A DNA stretch of 62,430 bases, from the NCBI GenBank assembly GCA_020847045.1, contig JADLCT010000025.1, positions 1 to 62,430 of the forward strand. The letters are read 5' to 3'. Within the stretch, counting starts at the first letter, position 1. Each line of letters opens with the position of its first letter. Under the pieces are notes generated by a model. It searched no databases and was not told the origin of the DNA. It saw only the letters and a program-made list of their open reading frames with translations. The stretch is from Bryobacterales bacterium (GTDB lineage: Bacteria; Acidobacteriota; Terriglobia; Bryobacterales; Bryobacteraceae). This document shows positions 52,899-62,430 of this stretch, one piece after another. The position numbers and the translations under genes were made by a program.

Positions 52899-54068
52899 AT
52901 GAACCCACGCCGCCGTTTTCTCACCACAGGAGCCGGAGTCTTAATCGTCAGTCCCTCCATCGCCTTTGGCTCGCAAGCCAACTCCACGCCCGAGCTTGGA
53001 CTGATCGGCTGCGGCAACCGCGGCGTCTGGATCACCGGCCACTTCCTGGAGCAGACCGGCGCCAAAGTCACCGCCATCGCCGACGCGTTTGAACCGCCGC
53101 TGGCCACGTTCCGGGAGAAGTTCGGCGGGGATGCCAAGCGTTCCTTTGCCGGCCTGGACGCCTACCGCGAACTTGTGCGCACCAACGTCGACGCGGTGGT
53201 CATCGAATCGCCGCCGTACTTTCATCCCGATCACGCCATGGCCGCCGTCCAGGCGGGCAAGCATGTATATTGCGCCAAGCCCGTCGCCACGGACGTGCCC
53301 GGAACGCAGCTTTTCCTGCGCGCCTCCGAGGAGGCCGCGCGCCGCAAGCTGAACTTCCTCGTCGATTTCCAAACCCGCGTCCGTCCCGTGTTTCAGGAAG
53401 CCGCCGCGCGCGTGCACAACGGCGGCATCGGCGACCCCGTATTCGGCCACGTCTACTATCACGCCGGACGCAACCGCGCCGCCGACACCAGCGGGCTCGA
53501 CGCCTCGCAGGCCGAGGTGAAGGGCTGGCTCCACACGCGCCGCCTTTCCGGCGACATCATCGTCGAACAGAACGTCCATGTCATCGACGTCGCCTGCTGG
53601 TATCTGAACGGACATCCCCTGCAAGCCACGGGCATCTGCGGCCAGGGCGCCCGCCACACCGGCGATGTCTCGGACCACTTCCAGGTGACCTACCTCTTCG
53701 ACCGCGGCGTGAAGGTGGACTTCAGCTCCGTGCAGTTCGCCAAAGGCTACAGCGACCTCTGCATCCGCCTCTACGGCTCGTCCGGCACCTGCGACTCGCA
53801 TTACAACGGCATGGTCCGCATCACCGGCGACCAGCCCTGGAACGGCTCGGAAAAGGACAACACCTTTAATGGCGGCGCCATTCAAAACATCAAGGACTTC
53901 ATCGGCGCCGTGCGCGCCGGTTCGCCCCCGATGAATAACGCCGCAGCCTCGGCACAGTCCAACTTCACCGCGATCCTCGGCCGCATGGCCGCCGCCCGCC
54001 AGCGTCCCGTCACCTGGCCGGAGATGATGGCTTCCAACACGCCCTACGACGGCAGGAACCAGATGTGA
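52899..54068 (+). CDS. Tat-exported Gfo/Idh/MocA-family oxidoreductase
   Basis: 389 residues. A Tat leader (MNPRRRFLTTGAGVLIVSPS) precedes the Rossmann domain with GLIGCGNRGVWITGHFLEQT and the EKP-like CAKPVATDVPGTQLFL. The C-terminal domain has EQNVHVIDVACWYLNGHPLQ. Tat export of a cofactor-loaded member suggests action on sugars in the periplasm, typically oxidation of a hydroxyl to a ketone or the reverse. It may work with the ThuA-like and DUF1080 proteins nearby. A TTGACA at 52796-52801 is present upstream but no good -10 box follows. Confidence 0.9.
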   Translation: MNPRRRFLTTGAGVLIVSPSIAFGSQANSTPELGLIGCGNRGVWITGHFLEQTGAKVTAIADAFEPPLATFREKFGGDAKRSFAGLDAYRELVRTNVDAVVIESPPYFHPDHAMAAVQAGKHVYCAKPVATDVPGTQLFLRASEEAARRKLNFLVDFQTRVRPVFQEAAARVHNGGIGDPVFGHVYYHAGRNRAADTSGLDASQAEVKGWLHTRRLSGDIIVEQNVHVIDVACWYLNGHPLQATGICGQGARHTGDVSDHFQVTYLFDRGVKVDFSSVQFAKGYSDLCIRLYGSSGTCDSHYNGMVRITGDQPWNGSEKDNTFNGGAIQNIKDFIGAVRAGSPPMNNAAASAQSNFTAILGRMAAARQRPVTWPEMMASNTPYDGRNQM

Positions 54069-54136
54069 GCGCCGGGCCCCTCCGGCGGCGCGCCCGGCAA
54101 CAGCGATATCCTGTACGAGCCAGGGAGAGCGACACT

Positions 54137-55369
54137 ATGACCACACGCCGCAGCTTTTTCGCCGCCGGGGCCGCCGGACTTCTCGGAGCCGCCCGTGCCG
54201 CACGCGCCGCCACAACCGGCTACCCGTACGCGGAGTTCGAACAACGCATCGCGCGCAAGGACTTCCGCGGAATGACCAAGGACGTACTGCCCACGCCTTG
54301 CATGGTGGTCGACATCGACCTGTTTGAGAAGAACCTGAAGACCATGGCCGCCAGCGCCAAGGCGTCCCCCATTCTGTTGCGCCCGCACGTGAAGGTGCAC
54401 AAAAGCGTGGATGTCGCCCGGCGGCAGACCGCGCTTGGGGCCATCGGCGTCACCACGGCCACCATCGCCGAGTCCGAACTCATGTCCGGCTCTGGCATTC
54501 AGGGCGTGCTCTGGACCAAGCAGCCGGCCAGCATGAACAACCTGATGCGCGCCATCAGCCTGACCAAACGCGATCCCACATTCATGTTTGTGATTGACGA
54601 TCCTCTGGTGGCCAGCCAGGTGGAAGAGGCCGCCGCGGCGGCCAGCGTGAAATGCCGCGTGGCCGTGGCCGTCTACGCCGGCCTGACACGCCAGGGCATT
54701 GCCAACGGCAAGCCTGCCGTTGACCTGGCACGGAAAATTCATGCCTCGAAGCACATTGCGCTGGAGGGCTTCATGGCCTACTCGGGCACGGCTTCGCACA
54801 CCCACGGCTTTGCCGCACGCCGGCGCAAAAGCGCCGAGGACCTCGCGGGCGTTCAGGAAACCGTCGCCCTGGCCCGGAAGGCCGGACTTCCCACCGGCAT
54901 CGTCAGCGGTGGTTCCACCGGCACCTACAACATGGACCACGAACTCGGGCTCACCGAACTCGAGTGCGGCAGCTACGTCTTCATGGACTCCAACTACAAG
55001 AAGGTGGGCGGGAAGTCCAACGACGAGATCTACACCGACTTTGAGAACGCCATGTCCGTTCTGGTCACCGTCGACAGCAAACAGCATCCGGGCCAGGTCA
55101 CCATCGACTACGGCAACAAGGCCATGATCCAGGTGACCGACCAGGTGAAGGGCATGCCGTGGCTCCAGGTGGAGCGCCAGGGCGCCGAGTACGGCATCCT
55201 GCGCTGGAAAGATGGCGGCAATGAGATCAAGGTCGGCGACCGGCTGGAGATCTACTGCAGCAATCTCGACATGAGCACCAACTGTTACGACCGTTACTAC
55301 ATCGCCAAGGGCGACCGGATTGTCGACGTGTGGCCCATCATGGGACGCACCGGCGCGGCGCAGCGGTAA
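54137..55369 (+). CDS. Tat-exported DSD1-family PLP enzyme
   Basis: 410 residues from ATG 54137 (GGGAGAG upstream). A Tat leader (MTTRRSFFAAGAAGLLGAAR) precedes an alanine-racemase-type barrel: TPCMVVDIDLFEKNLKTMAA and RPHVKVHKSVDVARR, which carries the PLP lysine. The C-terminal part (YCSNLDMSTNCYDRYYIAKG) replaces the His-x-Cys metal ligands usual in D-serine deaminase/D-threonine aldolase relatives by what looks like Asn-x-Asp. So a PLP lyase/deaminase is expected, but substrate and metal use may differ. It follows the Gfo/Idh gene by 68 bases. Confidence 0.88.
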   Translation: MTTRRSFFAAGAAGLLGAARAARAATTGYPYAEFEQRIARKDFRGMTKDVLPTPCMVVDIDLFEKNLKTMAASAKASPILLRPHVKVHKSVDVARRQTALGAIGVTTATIAESELMSGSGIQGVLWTKQPASMNNLMRAISLTKRDPTFMFVIDDPLVASQVEEAAAAASVKCRVAVAVYAGLTRQGIANGKPAVDLARKIHASKHIALEGFMAYSGTASHTHGFAARRRKSAEDLAGVQETVALARKAGLPTGIVSGGSTGTYNMDHELGLTELECGSYVFMDSNYKKVGGKSNDEIYTDFENAMSVLVTVDSKQHPGQVTIDYGNKAMIQVTDQVKGMPWLQVERQGAEYGILRWKDGGNEIKVGDRLEIYCSNLDMSTNCYDRYYIAKGDRIVDVWPIMGRTGAAQR

Positions 55370-55386
55370 GCGCCCCCGCGCCCGCT

Positions 55387-55725
55387 TCACCTTACCAGCG
55401 CACGCAACGGACCCAGCAGCCGCGCGGCCAGCCAGAACAGGAAGCCAAACACGGAGGACTGCACCGTGACGGCGCCCGCAATGCACACGGCCATGACAAT
55501 TTTAGAGAACGGATTGGCCAGCGACGGCGCCAGTGAACGTACCAGCGTCGCCAGGCCCAACCCCGTCGCCAAGCCAGGCGCCAACAGATAGGACAACCGC
55601 TGCTGCGTGCGCGTTTGCGACTTCAGGAGGTTGCCCGGCCAGGCGAACCACGCCACCACGAGACTCACCGCCAGGCCGGCCGCGAGATAGAGAAGGAGTT
55701 GCCGGCGCATCGCACCGAACAGCAT
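55387..55725 (-). CDS. Small membrane protein of unknown function
   Basis: About 112 residues from ATG 55725 (ATG 55710 and an upstream start are alternatives). Three hydrophobic segments are seen: LLLYLAAGLAVSLVVAWFAW, SYLLAPGLATGLGLATLVRS and MAVCIAGAVTVQSSVFGFLF. No family is recognised. It converges on the DSD1 gene. Confidence 0.6.
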   Translation of the reverse strand: MLFGAMRRQLLLYLAAGLAVSLVVAWFAWPGNLLKSQTRTQQRLSYLLAPGLATGLGLATLVRSLAPSLANPFSKIVMAVCIAGAVTVQSSVFGFLFWLAARLLGPLRALVR

Positions 55726-55762
55726 ACCGAACCGCGGCTCTGCCCGCACAGCGGCGGCGGTG

Positions 55763-56587
55763 TCACATGCGCAGCAGCCATCGCACGGCGTTCTGCTGCA
55801 GCTTCACATACTCCGGGTTCCAGATCACGTTCAACAGGTGGCCCGGCGAGAGGTAACACACCCGCCCCTTACCCAAGTCGAATGACCATCCGGCCGGCGC
55901 CGTGGCGCCCTGCTTGTCGTAGTCCAGGCCCTGTTCGTTCACGCTCTCGGCAAAGATGTAGGAACGGTCCTTGTCGTAGGTCATGTAATGCTGCTCATCG
56001 GTGACGATGAAATCCTTCACGCCCTTGGTGATCGGATGACTGGGATTGGTAATTTTCACTTTGAAGGTCCGGATCGGTGGATGGCCCGCGTAGGCAGCGC
56101 CCAGTGTGGCGCGAAAGTCCGGATCGGTTAGTCCGACGTGAGTCACGTTGTGCAGGAACAGCGCCGCACCGCCCTTCTCCACGAAGGAGCGCACGGCCTT
56201 CCCCTGGCCCGGCTGCATCCAGTAGGCGGGCTTGGCCGCGGTCTTCGGCACGGGAGGCTCGGAGACCAGCGGCGGCTTCCCCGTCACCACCCAGGCCGCG
56301 TTGGTGGTTTCGTCTGGATAGCCATCGGGCCAGATCATGCCGTCGCGCAGGATGATCAGCAGCTTGTAGCCCTTCAGCGTCTCATCGCTGAGCGCCTTGT
56401 AGTTGTCGTTGAAGTCGATGCTCACGCCCACGCCGTCCTGAATGGTGCGGTTCAGGCCGGTGCGGATGTAGTCGGAGTTGTGGTAACGGTCGCCGATCAG
56501 GGCGTAGGCGGTTGCCTTTGTAGCGGCGTGTGCGCGAGTAGCCAGCGTGGAGGCCAGCGCGGCGAGAACGTGGCGGCGAGTGGTCAT
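55763..56587 (-). CDS. Tat-exported ThuA-like protein
   Basis: 274 residues from ATG 56587. A Tat leader (MTTRRHVLAALASTLATRAH) precedes a ThuA/glutamine-amidotransferase-like fold: YALIGDRYHNSDYIRTGLNR, YKLLIILRDGMIWPDGY, LFLHNVTHVGLTDPDFRATL, ITNPSHPITKGVKDFIVTDE and GRVCYLSPGHLLNVIWNPEY. ThuA proteins take part in use of trehalose and related disaccharides after oxidation to keto sugars. It is divergent from the DUF1080 gene, 112 bases away. Confidence 0.88.
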   Translation of the reverse strand: MTTRRHVLAALASTLATRAHAATKATAYALIGDRYHNSDYIRTGLNRTIQDGVGVSIDFNDNYKALSDETLKGYKLLIILRDGMIWPDGYPDETTNAAWVVTGKPPLVSEPPVPKTAAKPAYWMQPGQGKAVRSFVEKGGAALFLHNVTHVGLTDPDFRATLGAAYAGHPPIRTFKVKITNPSHPITKGVKDFIVTDEQHYMTYDKDRSYIFAESVNEQGLDYDKQGATAPAGWSFDLGKGRVCYLSPGHLLNVIWNPEYVKLQQNAVRWLLRM

Positions 56588-56699
56588 GGCGGGCAGTCTA
56601 TCGCAGACCGGCGCCGCGCCGCCGGCCACCGGGCCGGTGCGTCCGTACCCTGGCTCTGTTTGATACAGTGTCAGATTCTCCCAGCAGGAGGTCCCTTCC

Positions 56700-57569
56700 A
56701 TGCACCGATTCACACGACTCTCGATGGCCGGAGGCGCACTCGCCGCCGCGGCTTTGCTTTGGACCGCGGGCGCGGCTGATCCGGATCCGGTCAAGGCGCC
56801 CAACTTCCGCACCTCGGCCACCGGATATAACGACACGCCAGTGCTGCCCGGCCAGAAATGGAAGGTGCACGACATCGACCGTCCACAACCCACCGTCGTG
56901 ACGCCCTCGGCCAAGCCGGGTGGCCCGCCCTCGGACGCCATTGTGCTGTTCGACGGCAAGGACCTTTCGCAGTGGGAGATTCCCGCGCCGCCGCCCAACC
57001 GGAAGAAAAAGGCCGCTGCGCGTCCCACCAGTTGGAAGGTGGAGAACGGCTATTTCGAGGTGGCTCCCGGCGCGGGCACGATTCGCACCCGGCAGAAGTT
57101 CGGCGACATTCAACTGCATATCGAGTGGGCCTCGACGCCGGTGATCTACGGCGACAGCCAGTGGCGCGGCAACAGCGGCGTCCTGCTGATGAGCCGTTAC
57201 GAGATTCAGGTGCTCGACAGCGACCACAACCCCACGTACGCCGACGGCATGGCCGGCGCCATCTACGGCCAGTGGCCGCCGCTGGTGAACGCCGTGCGCA
57301 AGCGCGGAGAATGGAATGCGTACGACATTGTGTGGGAAGCGCCCAAGTTCGACGGCGGCAAGCTGGTCCGGCCCGCCTTCGCCACGGTGTTCCTGAACGG
57401 CATCCTGCTGCACAACCGGCAGGAGGTGATTGGCGAGATGGCCCACCGCGTGGTCGGCGTATATAAAGGGCACGAGCCCGAAGAGCCACTCGCGCTGCAG
57501 GACCACGACGTGCCCGTGCGCTACCGCAACGTGTGGGTTCGCCGGCTGAAGGGCTACGACCAACCGTAG
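56700..57569 (+). CDS. Exported DUF1080 protein (3-keto-disaccharide hydrolase-like)
   Basis: 289 residues; AGGAGG 9 bases before ATG 56700. A signal peptide ([20 protein letters not shown]) is followed by the concanavalin-like domain: [74 protein letters not shown] and [13 protein letters not shown]. Members of this family have been shown to cleave 3-keto-glycosides. The neighbouring Gfo/Idh and ThuA-like proteins would provide and process such keto sugars. It is 8 bases upstream of galactarate dehydratase. Confidence 0.92.
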   Translation: MHRFTRLSMAGGALAAAALLWTAGAADPDPVKAPNFRTSATGYNDTPVLPGQKWKVHDIDRPQPTVVTPSAKPGGPPSDAIVLFDGKDLSQWEIPAPPPNRKKKAAARPTSWKVENGYFEVAPGAGTIRTRQKFGDIQLHIEWASTPVIYGDSQWRGNSGVLLMSRYEIQVLDSDHNPTYADGMAGAIYGQWPPLVNAVRKRGEWNAYDIVWEAPKFDGGKLVRPAFATVFLNGILLHNRQEVIGEMAHRVVGVYKGHEPEEPLALQDHDVPVRYRNVWVRRLKGYDQP

Positions 57570-57577
57570 GCGCGCCG

Positions 57578-59125
57578 ATGAAGCCGCTCTACGTGCGCGT
57601 GCACGCGCGTGACAACGTGGGGATCATCGTGAACCCCGAAGGCCTCGCCGCGGGCGTGTCCTTCGACGGCGGCCCCACGCTGCGCGAAGCCATTCCACAG
57701 TCTCACAAGGTGGCTCTCCGGCCCATCGCCGCCGGAGCGCCCGTGATCCGCTATGGCGAAGTGATCGGGCTGGCCACGCGCGCGATGGAGGCTGGCGATT
57801 GGGTGCGCGAGGATTCCCTGAGGCTTCCCGCGCCGCCCGCGCTCGATGATTTGCCGCTGGCCACCGCCACGCCGCCGCCTCTGCCGCCGCTCGAAGGCTA
57901 CACCTTCGACGGCTACCGCAACACCGATGGCAGCGTGGGCGCCAGGAACATTCTCGGCATCACCACCACGGTGCAATGCGTCGCGCCCACGGTGGAGTAC
58001 GCCGTGCGCCGCATCAAGGCCGAACTGCTGCCCCGCTATCCCAACGTGGATGACGCCACGGCCATCACGCACTCCTACGGCTGCGGCGTGGCCATTGATG
58101 CGCCGGGCGCCGCCATCCCCATCCGCACCATCCGCAACATCAGTCTCCATCCGAACCTAGGCGGCTGGCCGCTGGTGGTCAGCCTGGGCTGCGAGAAGAT
58201 GCAGCCGGGACGCCTCTTCCCCGCCCCCGGCGCTGGCGCGGCGCTGCCGGTGCTCGATGGCGAACCGCACGTGATCCGGATGCAGGACCACGAGTTGAGG
58301 GGCTTCGGCAACATCGCCGGGTCCATCATGCGCCACGCCGAACAGCGGTTGGAGGAGTTGAACCGCCGCGCGCGGACGGCCTGTCCGGCGAGCGGACTCG
58401 TCGTTGGGCTGCAATGCGGCGGCAGCGATGCCTTCTCCGGCGTTACCTGCAACCCCGCCGTGGGCTTCGCCGCGGACCTGCTCGTGCGCGCCGGCGCCAC
58501 GGTGATGTTCAGCGAGGTGACCGAGGTTCGCGACGCCGTCCACCTGCTGACGCCCCGCGCCGCCACACCCGAGGTGGCGCGCGCCCTCATCGCCGAAATG
58601 CGCTGGTACGACGAATACCTCGCCCGCGGCTCGGCCGACCGCAGCGCCAACCCCACGCCCGGAAACAAGCGGGGCGGACTGTCGAATATTGTCGAAAAGG
58701 CTCTCGGCAGCGTCGCCAAGGCCGGTACGTCCGCGCTGGCCGCCGTCGCGCCATCCGGCGAGCGCGTCACGGCCAAGGGTCTCGTCTTTGCCGCCACCCC
58801 GGCCAGCGATTTCATCTGCGGCACGCAACAACTGGCCGCCGGCATGAACGTCCATGTATTCACGACGGGAGAAGGCTCGCCCTATGGCCTGGCTCTGGCG
58901 CCCGTGATCAAAGTGAGTTCCCGCACGGCGCTGGCCGAACGCTGGCACGACCTGATCGACGTGGACGCCGGCCGCATCGCCACCGGTGAAGCCACCATCG
59001 AAGAGGTTGGCTGGGAGATCTTCCGTCTGATTCTCGACGTGGCCAGCGGGCGCAAGCAGACCTGGGCCAGCCGCTGGGAGCTGCACAACGCTCTGGCCCC
59101 GTTCAACCCCGGTCCGGTGACCTGA
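57578..59125 (+). CDS. garD: Galactarate dehydratase (UxaA/GarD family)
   Basis: 515 residues from ATG 57578, the normal length. An N-terminal SAF-like part ([20 protein letters not shown]) is followed by the UxaA-type core with [71 protein letters not shown] and [20 protein letters not shown]. It should dehydrate galactarate (or altronate) to a keto-deoxy sugar acid in the cytosol. It probably shares a transcript with the DUF1080 gene, linking extracellular sugar breakdown to sugar-acid catabolism. Confidence 0.88.
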   Translation: MKPLYVRVHARDNVGIIVNPEGLAAGVSFDGGPTLREAIPQSHKVALRPIAAGAPVIRYGEVIGLATRAMEAGDWVREDSLRLPAPPALDDLPLATATPPPLPPLEGYTFDGYRNTDGSVGARNILGITTTVQCVAPTVEYAVRRIKAELLPRYPNVDDATAITHSYGCGVAIDAPGAAIPIRTIRNISLHPNLGGWPLVVSLGCEKMQPGRLFPAPGAGAALPVLDGEPHVIRMQDHELRGFGNIAGSIMRHAEQRLEELNRRARTACPASGLVVGLQCGGSDAFSGVTCNPAVGFAADLLVRAGATVMFSEVTEVRDAVHLLTPRAATPEVARALIAEMRWYDEYLARGSADRSANPTPGNKRGGLSNIVEKALGSVAKAGTSALAAVAPSGERVTAKGLVFAATPASDFICGTQQLAAGMNVHVFTTGEGSPYGLALAPVIKVSSRTALAERWHDLIDVDAGRIATGEATIEEVGWEIFRLILDVASGRKQTWASRWELHNALAPFNPGPVT

Positions 59126-59137
59126 GCCGGGCCGCGG

Positions 59138-59971
<834 letters not shown>

Positions 59972-60006
59972 GGTATAAAACCTCGTTGGATGAATTGCGG
60001 CGGACG

Positions 60007-61185
60007 TCAGGTCCGGTAGCTGGCGTTAATGCGGATGTAGCCGTCGGTGAAATCACACGTCCAGAACTTGGCTTTGCCCGGGCGTCCGCCACGCAGCGCG
60101 AACTCGATGTGAACGTCCTTCTCGTCCAGGCGCTTCTTCAGTTCGCGTTCGCGGAACGGCGCGGCCAGGCCGCCTTTGCACACGAGCATGCCCTGCATGG
60201 CGATGTCGGCCTTGGAGGGATCAAACGGCACGCCCGCGTATCCGGCGGCGCAGATGATGCGGCCCCAGTTGGGGTCCGAGCCCGCGATGGCCGTCTTCAC
60301 CAGAGGCGAGTTGGCGATGGAGCGGGCGATGCGCGCCGCGTCGGCGTTGGTGGCGGCGCCGGAGACGTGAATGGTCACCAACTTTTTCGCGCCTTCGCCG
60401 TCGCGGGCGATTTGCGACGCCAGGTCCTGCATCACCTTGGTGAGGGCCTGCTGGAAGAGAGGATAGTCGCCGGGTTTGAGTGCCACACCCGAGGCGCCGT
60501 TGGCCATGATGGCCACCGTGTCGTTGGTCGAGGTGTCGCCATCCACGCTGAGCCGGTGGTAGCTCTCCTCGGTGGCGGCCACCAACATACGCTTCAGCGC
60601 GGGCGCGGGCAGCGCGGCGTCGCACATGAGGAAGCCCAAGGTCGTGGCCATGTTCGGCATGATCATGCCGGAGCCCTTGGTCATGCCGGCGATGCGCACG
60701 TTGCCGCCGCGAATCGCCAGTTCGGCCGTTGCCGTTTTGGGCGTCAGATCGGTGGTCATGATGGCTTCGGCGGTTTTCTGAAACGCATCCGGGGAAATTT
60801 GTTTTGCCAGACGCGGCAGCGCCTTGGTGATCAGCGAGGCCTTCAATTCCACGCCAATGACGCCCGTGGAGGCCGGCAGAACCTGGTTGGCCGGCATGCC
60901 CAGCGCGGCGGCGGCGGCGGCCACCGTTTCGCGCGCCACGGCCATGCCGGTTTGCGTGGCGCAGTTCGCGTTGCCCGCGTTGATCAGAAAGGCGCGCAGC
61001 CTGCCCTTGGACGCCGCCAGATTCTTGCGCGCCAGCAGCACGGGCGCGGCGGCCACCTGGTTGGTGGTGAACACGGCGGCGGCCGAAGCCGGCGTATCGG
61101 AGACGATCAGCGCCAGATCATCCTTGGCGGCCTTGCGGATTTTGGCGTAGGTGCTGGCGTAGCGGTAGCCCAGAGGAAGTATCAA
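60007..61185 (-). CDS. argJ: Arginine biosynthesis bifunctional protein ArgJ
   Basis: 392 residues from a TTG at 61185 that overlaps the fmt stop codon (TTGA); AGGAGA lies upstream at 61195-61200. Family motifs are FTTNQVAAAPVLLARKNLAA, FLINAGNANCATQTGMAVAR, TGVIGVELKASLITKALPRL and MIMPNMATTLGFLMCD, the last holding the Ala-Thr bond cut during self-activation (near residue 179), and SGSDPNWGRII-like AIAGSDPNWGRIICAAGYAG. It transfers acetyl from N-acetylornithine to glutamate and can make acetylglutamate. Confidence 0.95.
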   Translation of the reverse strand: MILPLGYRYASTYAKIRKAAKDDLALIVSDTPASAAAVFTTNQVAAAPVLLARKNLAASKGRLRAFLINAGNANCATQTGMAVARETVAAAAAALGMPANQVLPASTGVIGVELKASLITKALPRLAKQISPDAFQKTAEAIMTTDLTPKTATAELAIRGGNVRIAGMTKGSGMIMPNMATTLGFLMCDAALPAPALKRMLVAATEESYHRLSVDGDTSTNDTVAIMANGASGVALKPGDYPLFQQALTKVMQDLASQIARDGEGAKKLVTIHVSGAATNADAARIARSIANSPLVKTAIAGSDPNWGRIICAAGYAGVPFDPSKADIAMQGMLVCKGGLAAPFRERELKKRLDEKDVHIEFALRGGRPGKAKFWTCDFTDGYIRINASYRT

Positions 61186-62123
61186 TTGGCGGGGTCTCCT
61201 AACCGTTCATTGTCGTGCAATCGCTGCCCGTTCAGGAAGGCCGCCGCGGACACGCGCTTACGCCCTTCCAATTGCAGTTCGATGATCTCGATCGCCGTGC
61301 CCTCACCGCAGGCCACGCGCAGCCTGTTTCTGGCCTGCAGCAGCGTGCCGGGAGCGGCGGTGGATGGCTCCAACGATGGCCGGGCCTGCTGGACATGCAG
61401 TGTCTGGCCGCGGAACGCCGTCCAGGCGCCGGGCCAGGGCGTGAAGCCGCGCAGCCGGTTGTGGATGGTGCGCGCGGGCAGGCGCCAATCGATGCGGCCA
61501 TCGTCTTTCCTCAGGATGGGCGCCAGCGTGGCGCGGGTGCTGTCCTGCGGCGTGGCGCTCAGCAGACCGGCGTCGAGCCCTGTGAGCGCGCGCACCAGCA
61601 GAGCGGCGCCAGAGGCGGCCAGACGCGCGCCCAACTCGAGCGCCGTTTCGTCCGGGCCAACCGGCGTGGCTTCCTGCAAGAGAATGTCACCGGTATCCAG
61701 ACCGGCGTCGATGCGCATGATGGTCACGCCGGTTTCGGTCTCCCCGTTGGCCACGGCCCATTGCACCGGCGCGGCGCCGCGGTAGAGCGGCAGCAGCGAG
61801 GCGTGCACATTCAGGATTCCCAGCGCGGGAATGTCGATGATCGATTGCGGGATGATCTGTCCGTAGCCGACCACGACGATGGCGCGCGGGGCCAGCGAAC
61901 GGATCCGCTCCACCACCTCGGGGTAGCGCACGCGCTGCGGTTGATGCACGGGCAGGTCCAGACGCAGCGCGGTTTCCTTCACGGGCGGCTGCGCCAGCAC
62001 GCCGCCGCGTCCCTTGGGCCGGTCCGGTTGCGTGAACACGGCGGCCACCTCATGGCCTTCGGCGGCGCAGGCCTCCAGCGTGGGTACGGCGAACCACGGA
62101 GTTCCCATGAAGATCAGCCGCAT
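61182..62123 (-). CDS. fmt: Methionyl-tRNA formyltransferase
   Basis: 313 residues, normal length. IFMGTPWFAVPTLEACAAEG at the start, VFTQPDRPKGRGG, and the formyl-donor site ILNVHASLLPLYRGAAPVQW are diagnostic; the C-terminal tRNA-binding domain follows (TIHNRLRGFTPWPGAWTAFR). It formylates initiator Met-tRNA. It is the middle of def-fmt-argJ-mrp: 6 bases after def and overlapping argJ. Confidence 0.96.
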   Translation of the reverse strand: MRLIFMGTPWFAVPTLEACAAEGHEVAAVFTQPDRPKGRGGVLAQPPVKETALRLDLPVHQPQRVRYPEVVERIRSLAPRAIVVVGYGQIIPQSIIDIPALGILNVHASLLPLYRGAAPVQWAVANGETETGVTIMRIDAGLDTGDILLQEATPVGPDETALELGARLAASGAALLVRALTGLDAGLLSATPQDSTRATLAPILRKDDGRIDWRLPARTIHNRLRGFTPWPGAWTAFRGQTLHVQQARPSLEPSTAAPGTLLQARNRLRVACGEGTAIEIIELQLEGRKRVSAAAFLNGQRLHDNERLGDPAN

Positions 62124-62129
62124 GTGGAA

Positions 62130-62430
62130 TCAATCCCACTCGCCGGCTTTTTGCAGTTTGCGGATCTTGCGGCGGATGAGGTCGCGTTTCAGGGCGCTCA
62201 GATGTTGCAGGAAGAGGATGCCGTTCAGGTGGTCCACCTCGTGTTGCATGGCGCGCGCGAGCAGCTCCTCGCCGGTGACTTCGAACTCCACGCCCTGCAC
62301 GTCGCGGGCCCGCACGGTGGCCTTCATGGCGCGCTTGACGTCCTCGCGGAAGCCGGGGATGGAGAGACAGCCCTCCTCGCCCACCTGCGCGCCTTCCAGC
62401 TTGACGATTTCGGGATTGATCAGGACGAGC
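62130..62430 (-). CDS. def: Peptide deformylase, N-terminus beyond the window
   Basis: The reading frame stays open to the right edge, so only the C-terminal 99 or so residues are seen. LVLINPEIVKLEGAQVGEEG leads to the motifs EGCLSIPGF and MQHEVDHLNGILFLQ (the HEVDH metal site). It removes formyl groups from new proteins. It is paired with fmt, as in many bacteria. Confidence 0.95.
   Translation of the reverse strand, partial: LVLINPEIVKLEGAQVGEEGCLSIPGFREDVKRAMKATVRARDVQGVEFEVTGEELLARAMQHEVDHLNGILFLQHLSALKRDLIRRKIRKLQKAGEWD

Overview
The window reads as chromosomal DNA of a GC-rich, Gram-negative, aerobic soil-type bacterium, most likely an acidobacterium of the Solibacter/Bryobacter group. 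The best taxonomic clue is the C-terminal domain of the protein at 48489-49811, which matches the repeat family first defined in Solibacter usitatus (TIGR03437). Other pointers are the paired DUF1501 and cytochrome/DUF1549/DUF1553 proteins, many Tat-type 'RR' signal peptides on sugar-related enzymes, and an outer-membrane barrel. Coding density is high. No tRNA, rRNA, insertion sequence, phage gene or CRISPR array was seen. Two genes are cut by the window edges: a sodium:solute symporter at base 1 and peptide deformylase at base 62430.

Layout. 1-3551 (minus): a sugar or sugar-acid locus (AraD1/GguC-like protein, LacI repressor, symporter) with a perfect palindromic operator on the predicted transcription start of the symporter. 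3602-13150: cupin, HTH-TPR protein, PAS-domain membrane protein, Ycf46-like AAA ATPase, GT87-type membrane protein, an ECF sigma factor/anti-sigma/secreted-protein operon, and a TPR protein. 13147-16971 (minus): a tight operon of AMP-forming ligase, aldehyde dehydrogenase-fold reductase and glycosyltransferase, of unknown product. 17054-22447 (minus): DUF1501, cytochrome/DUF1553 and VOC proteins. 22599-25383: cytochrome oxidase assembly (ctaA, ctaB, sco, ctaM-like). 25396-37063: esterase, chemoreceptor, several exported proteins, OPT transporter, ADP/ATP-carrier-type transporter and beta-CASP nuclease.

37132-41244 (plus) holds an outer-membrane barrel, an exported protein with kinase-like catalytic motifs, and an exported metallophosphoesterase, closely spaced or overlapping. 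I consider this the best candidate for an undescribed system. Next come an aquaglyceroporin, a carbonic anhydrase/SulP pair (bicarbonate supply), and a fused indolepyruvate:ferredoxin oxidoreductase. 49925-52757 is a cobalamin riboswitch followed by a B12 ABC transporter. 52899-59125 collects Tat-exported Gfo/Idh, DSD1, ThuA and DUF1080 proteins plus galactarate dehydratase, suggesting breakdown of oxidised (keto) sugars and sugar acids. 59138-62430 (minus) is a housekeeping operon read def-fmt-argJ-mrp.

All assignments come from reading motifs and recalled family features. No database search was run. Start codons were chosen from ribosome-binding sites, signal peptides and overlaps, and alternatives are noted.
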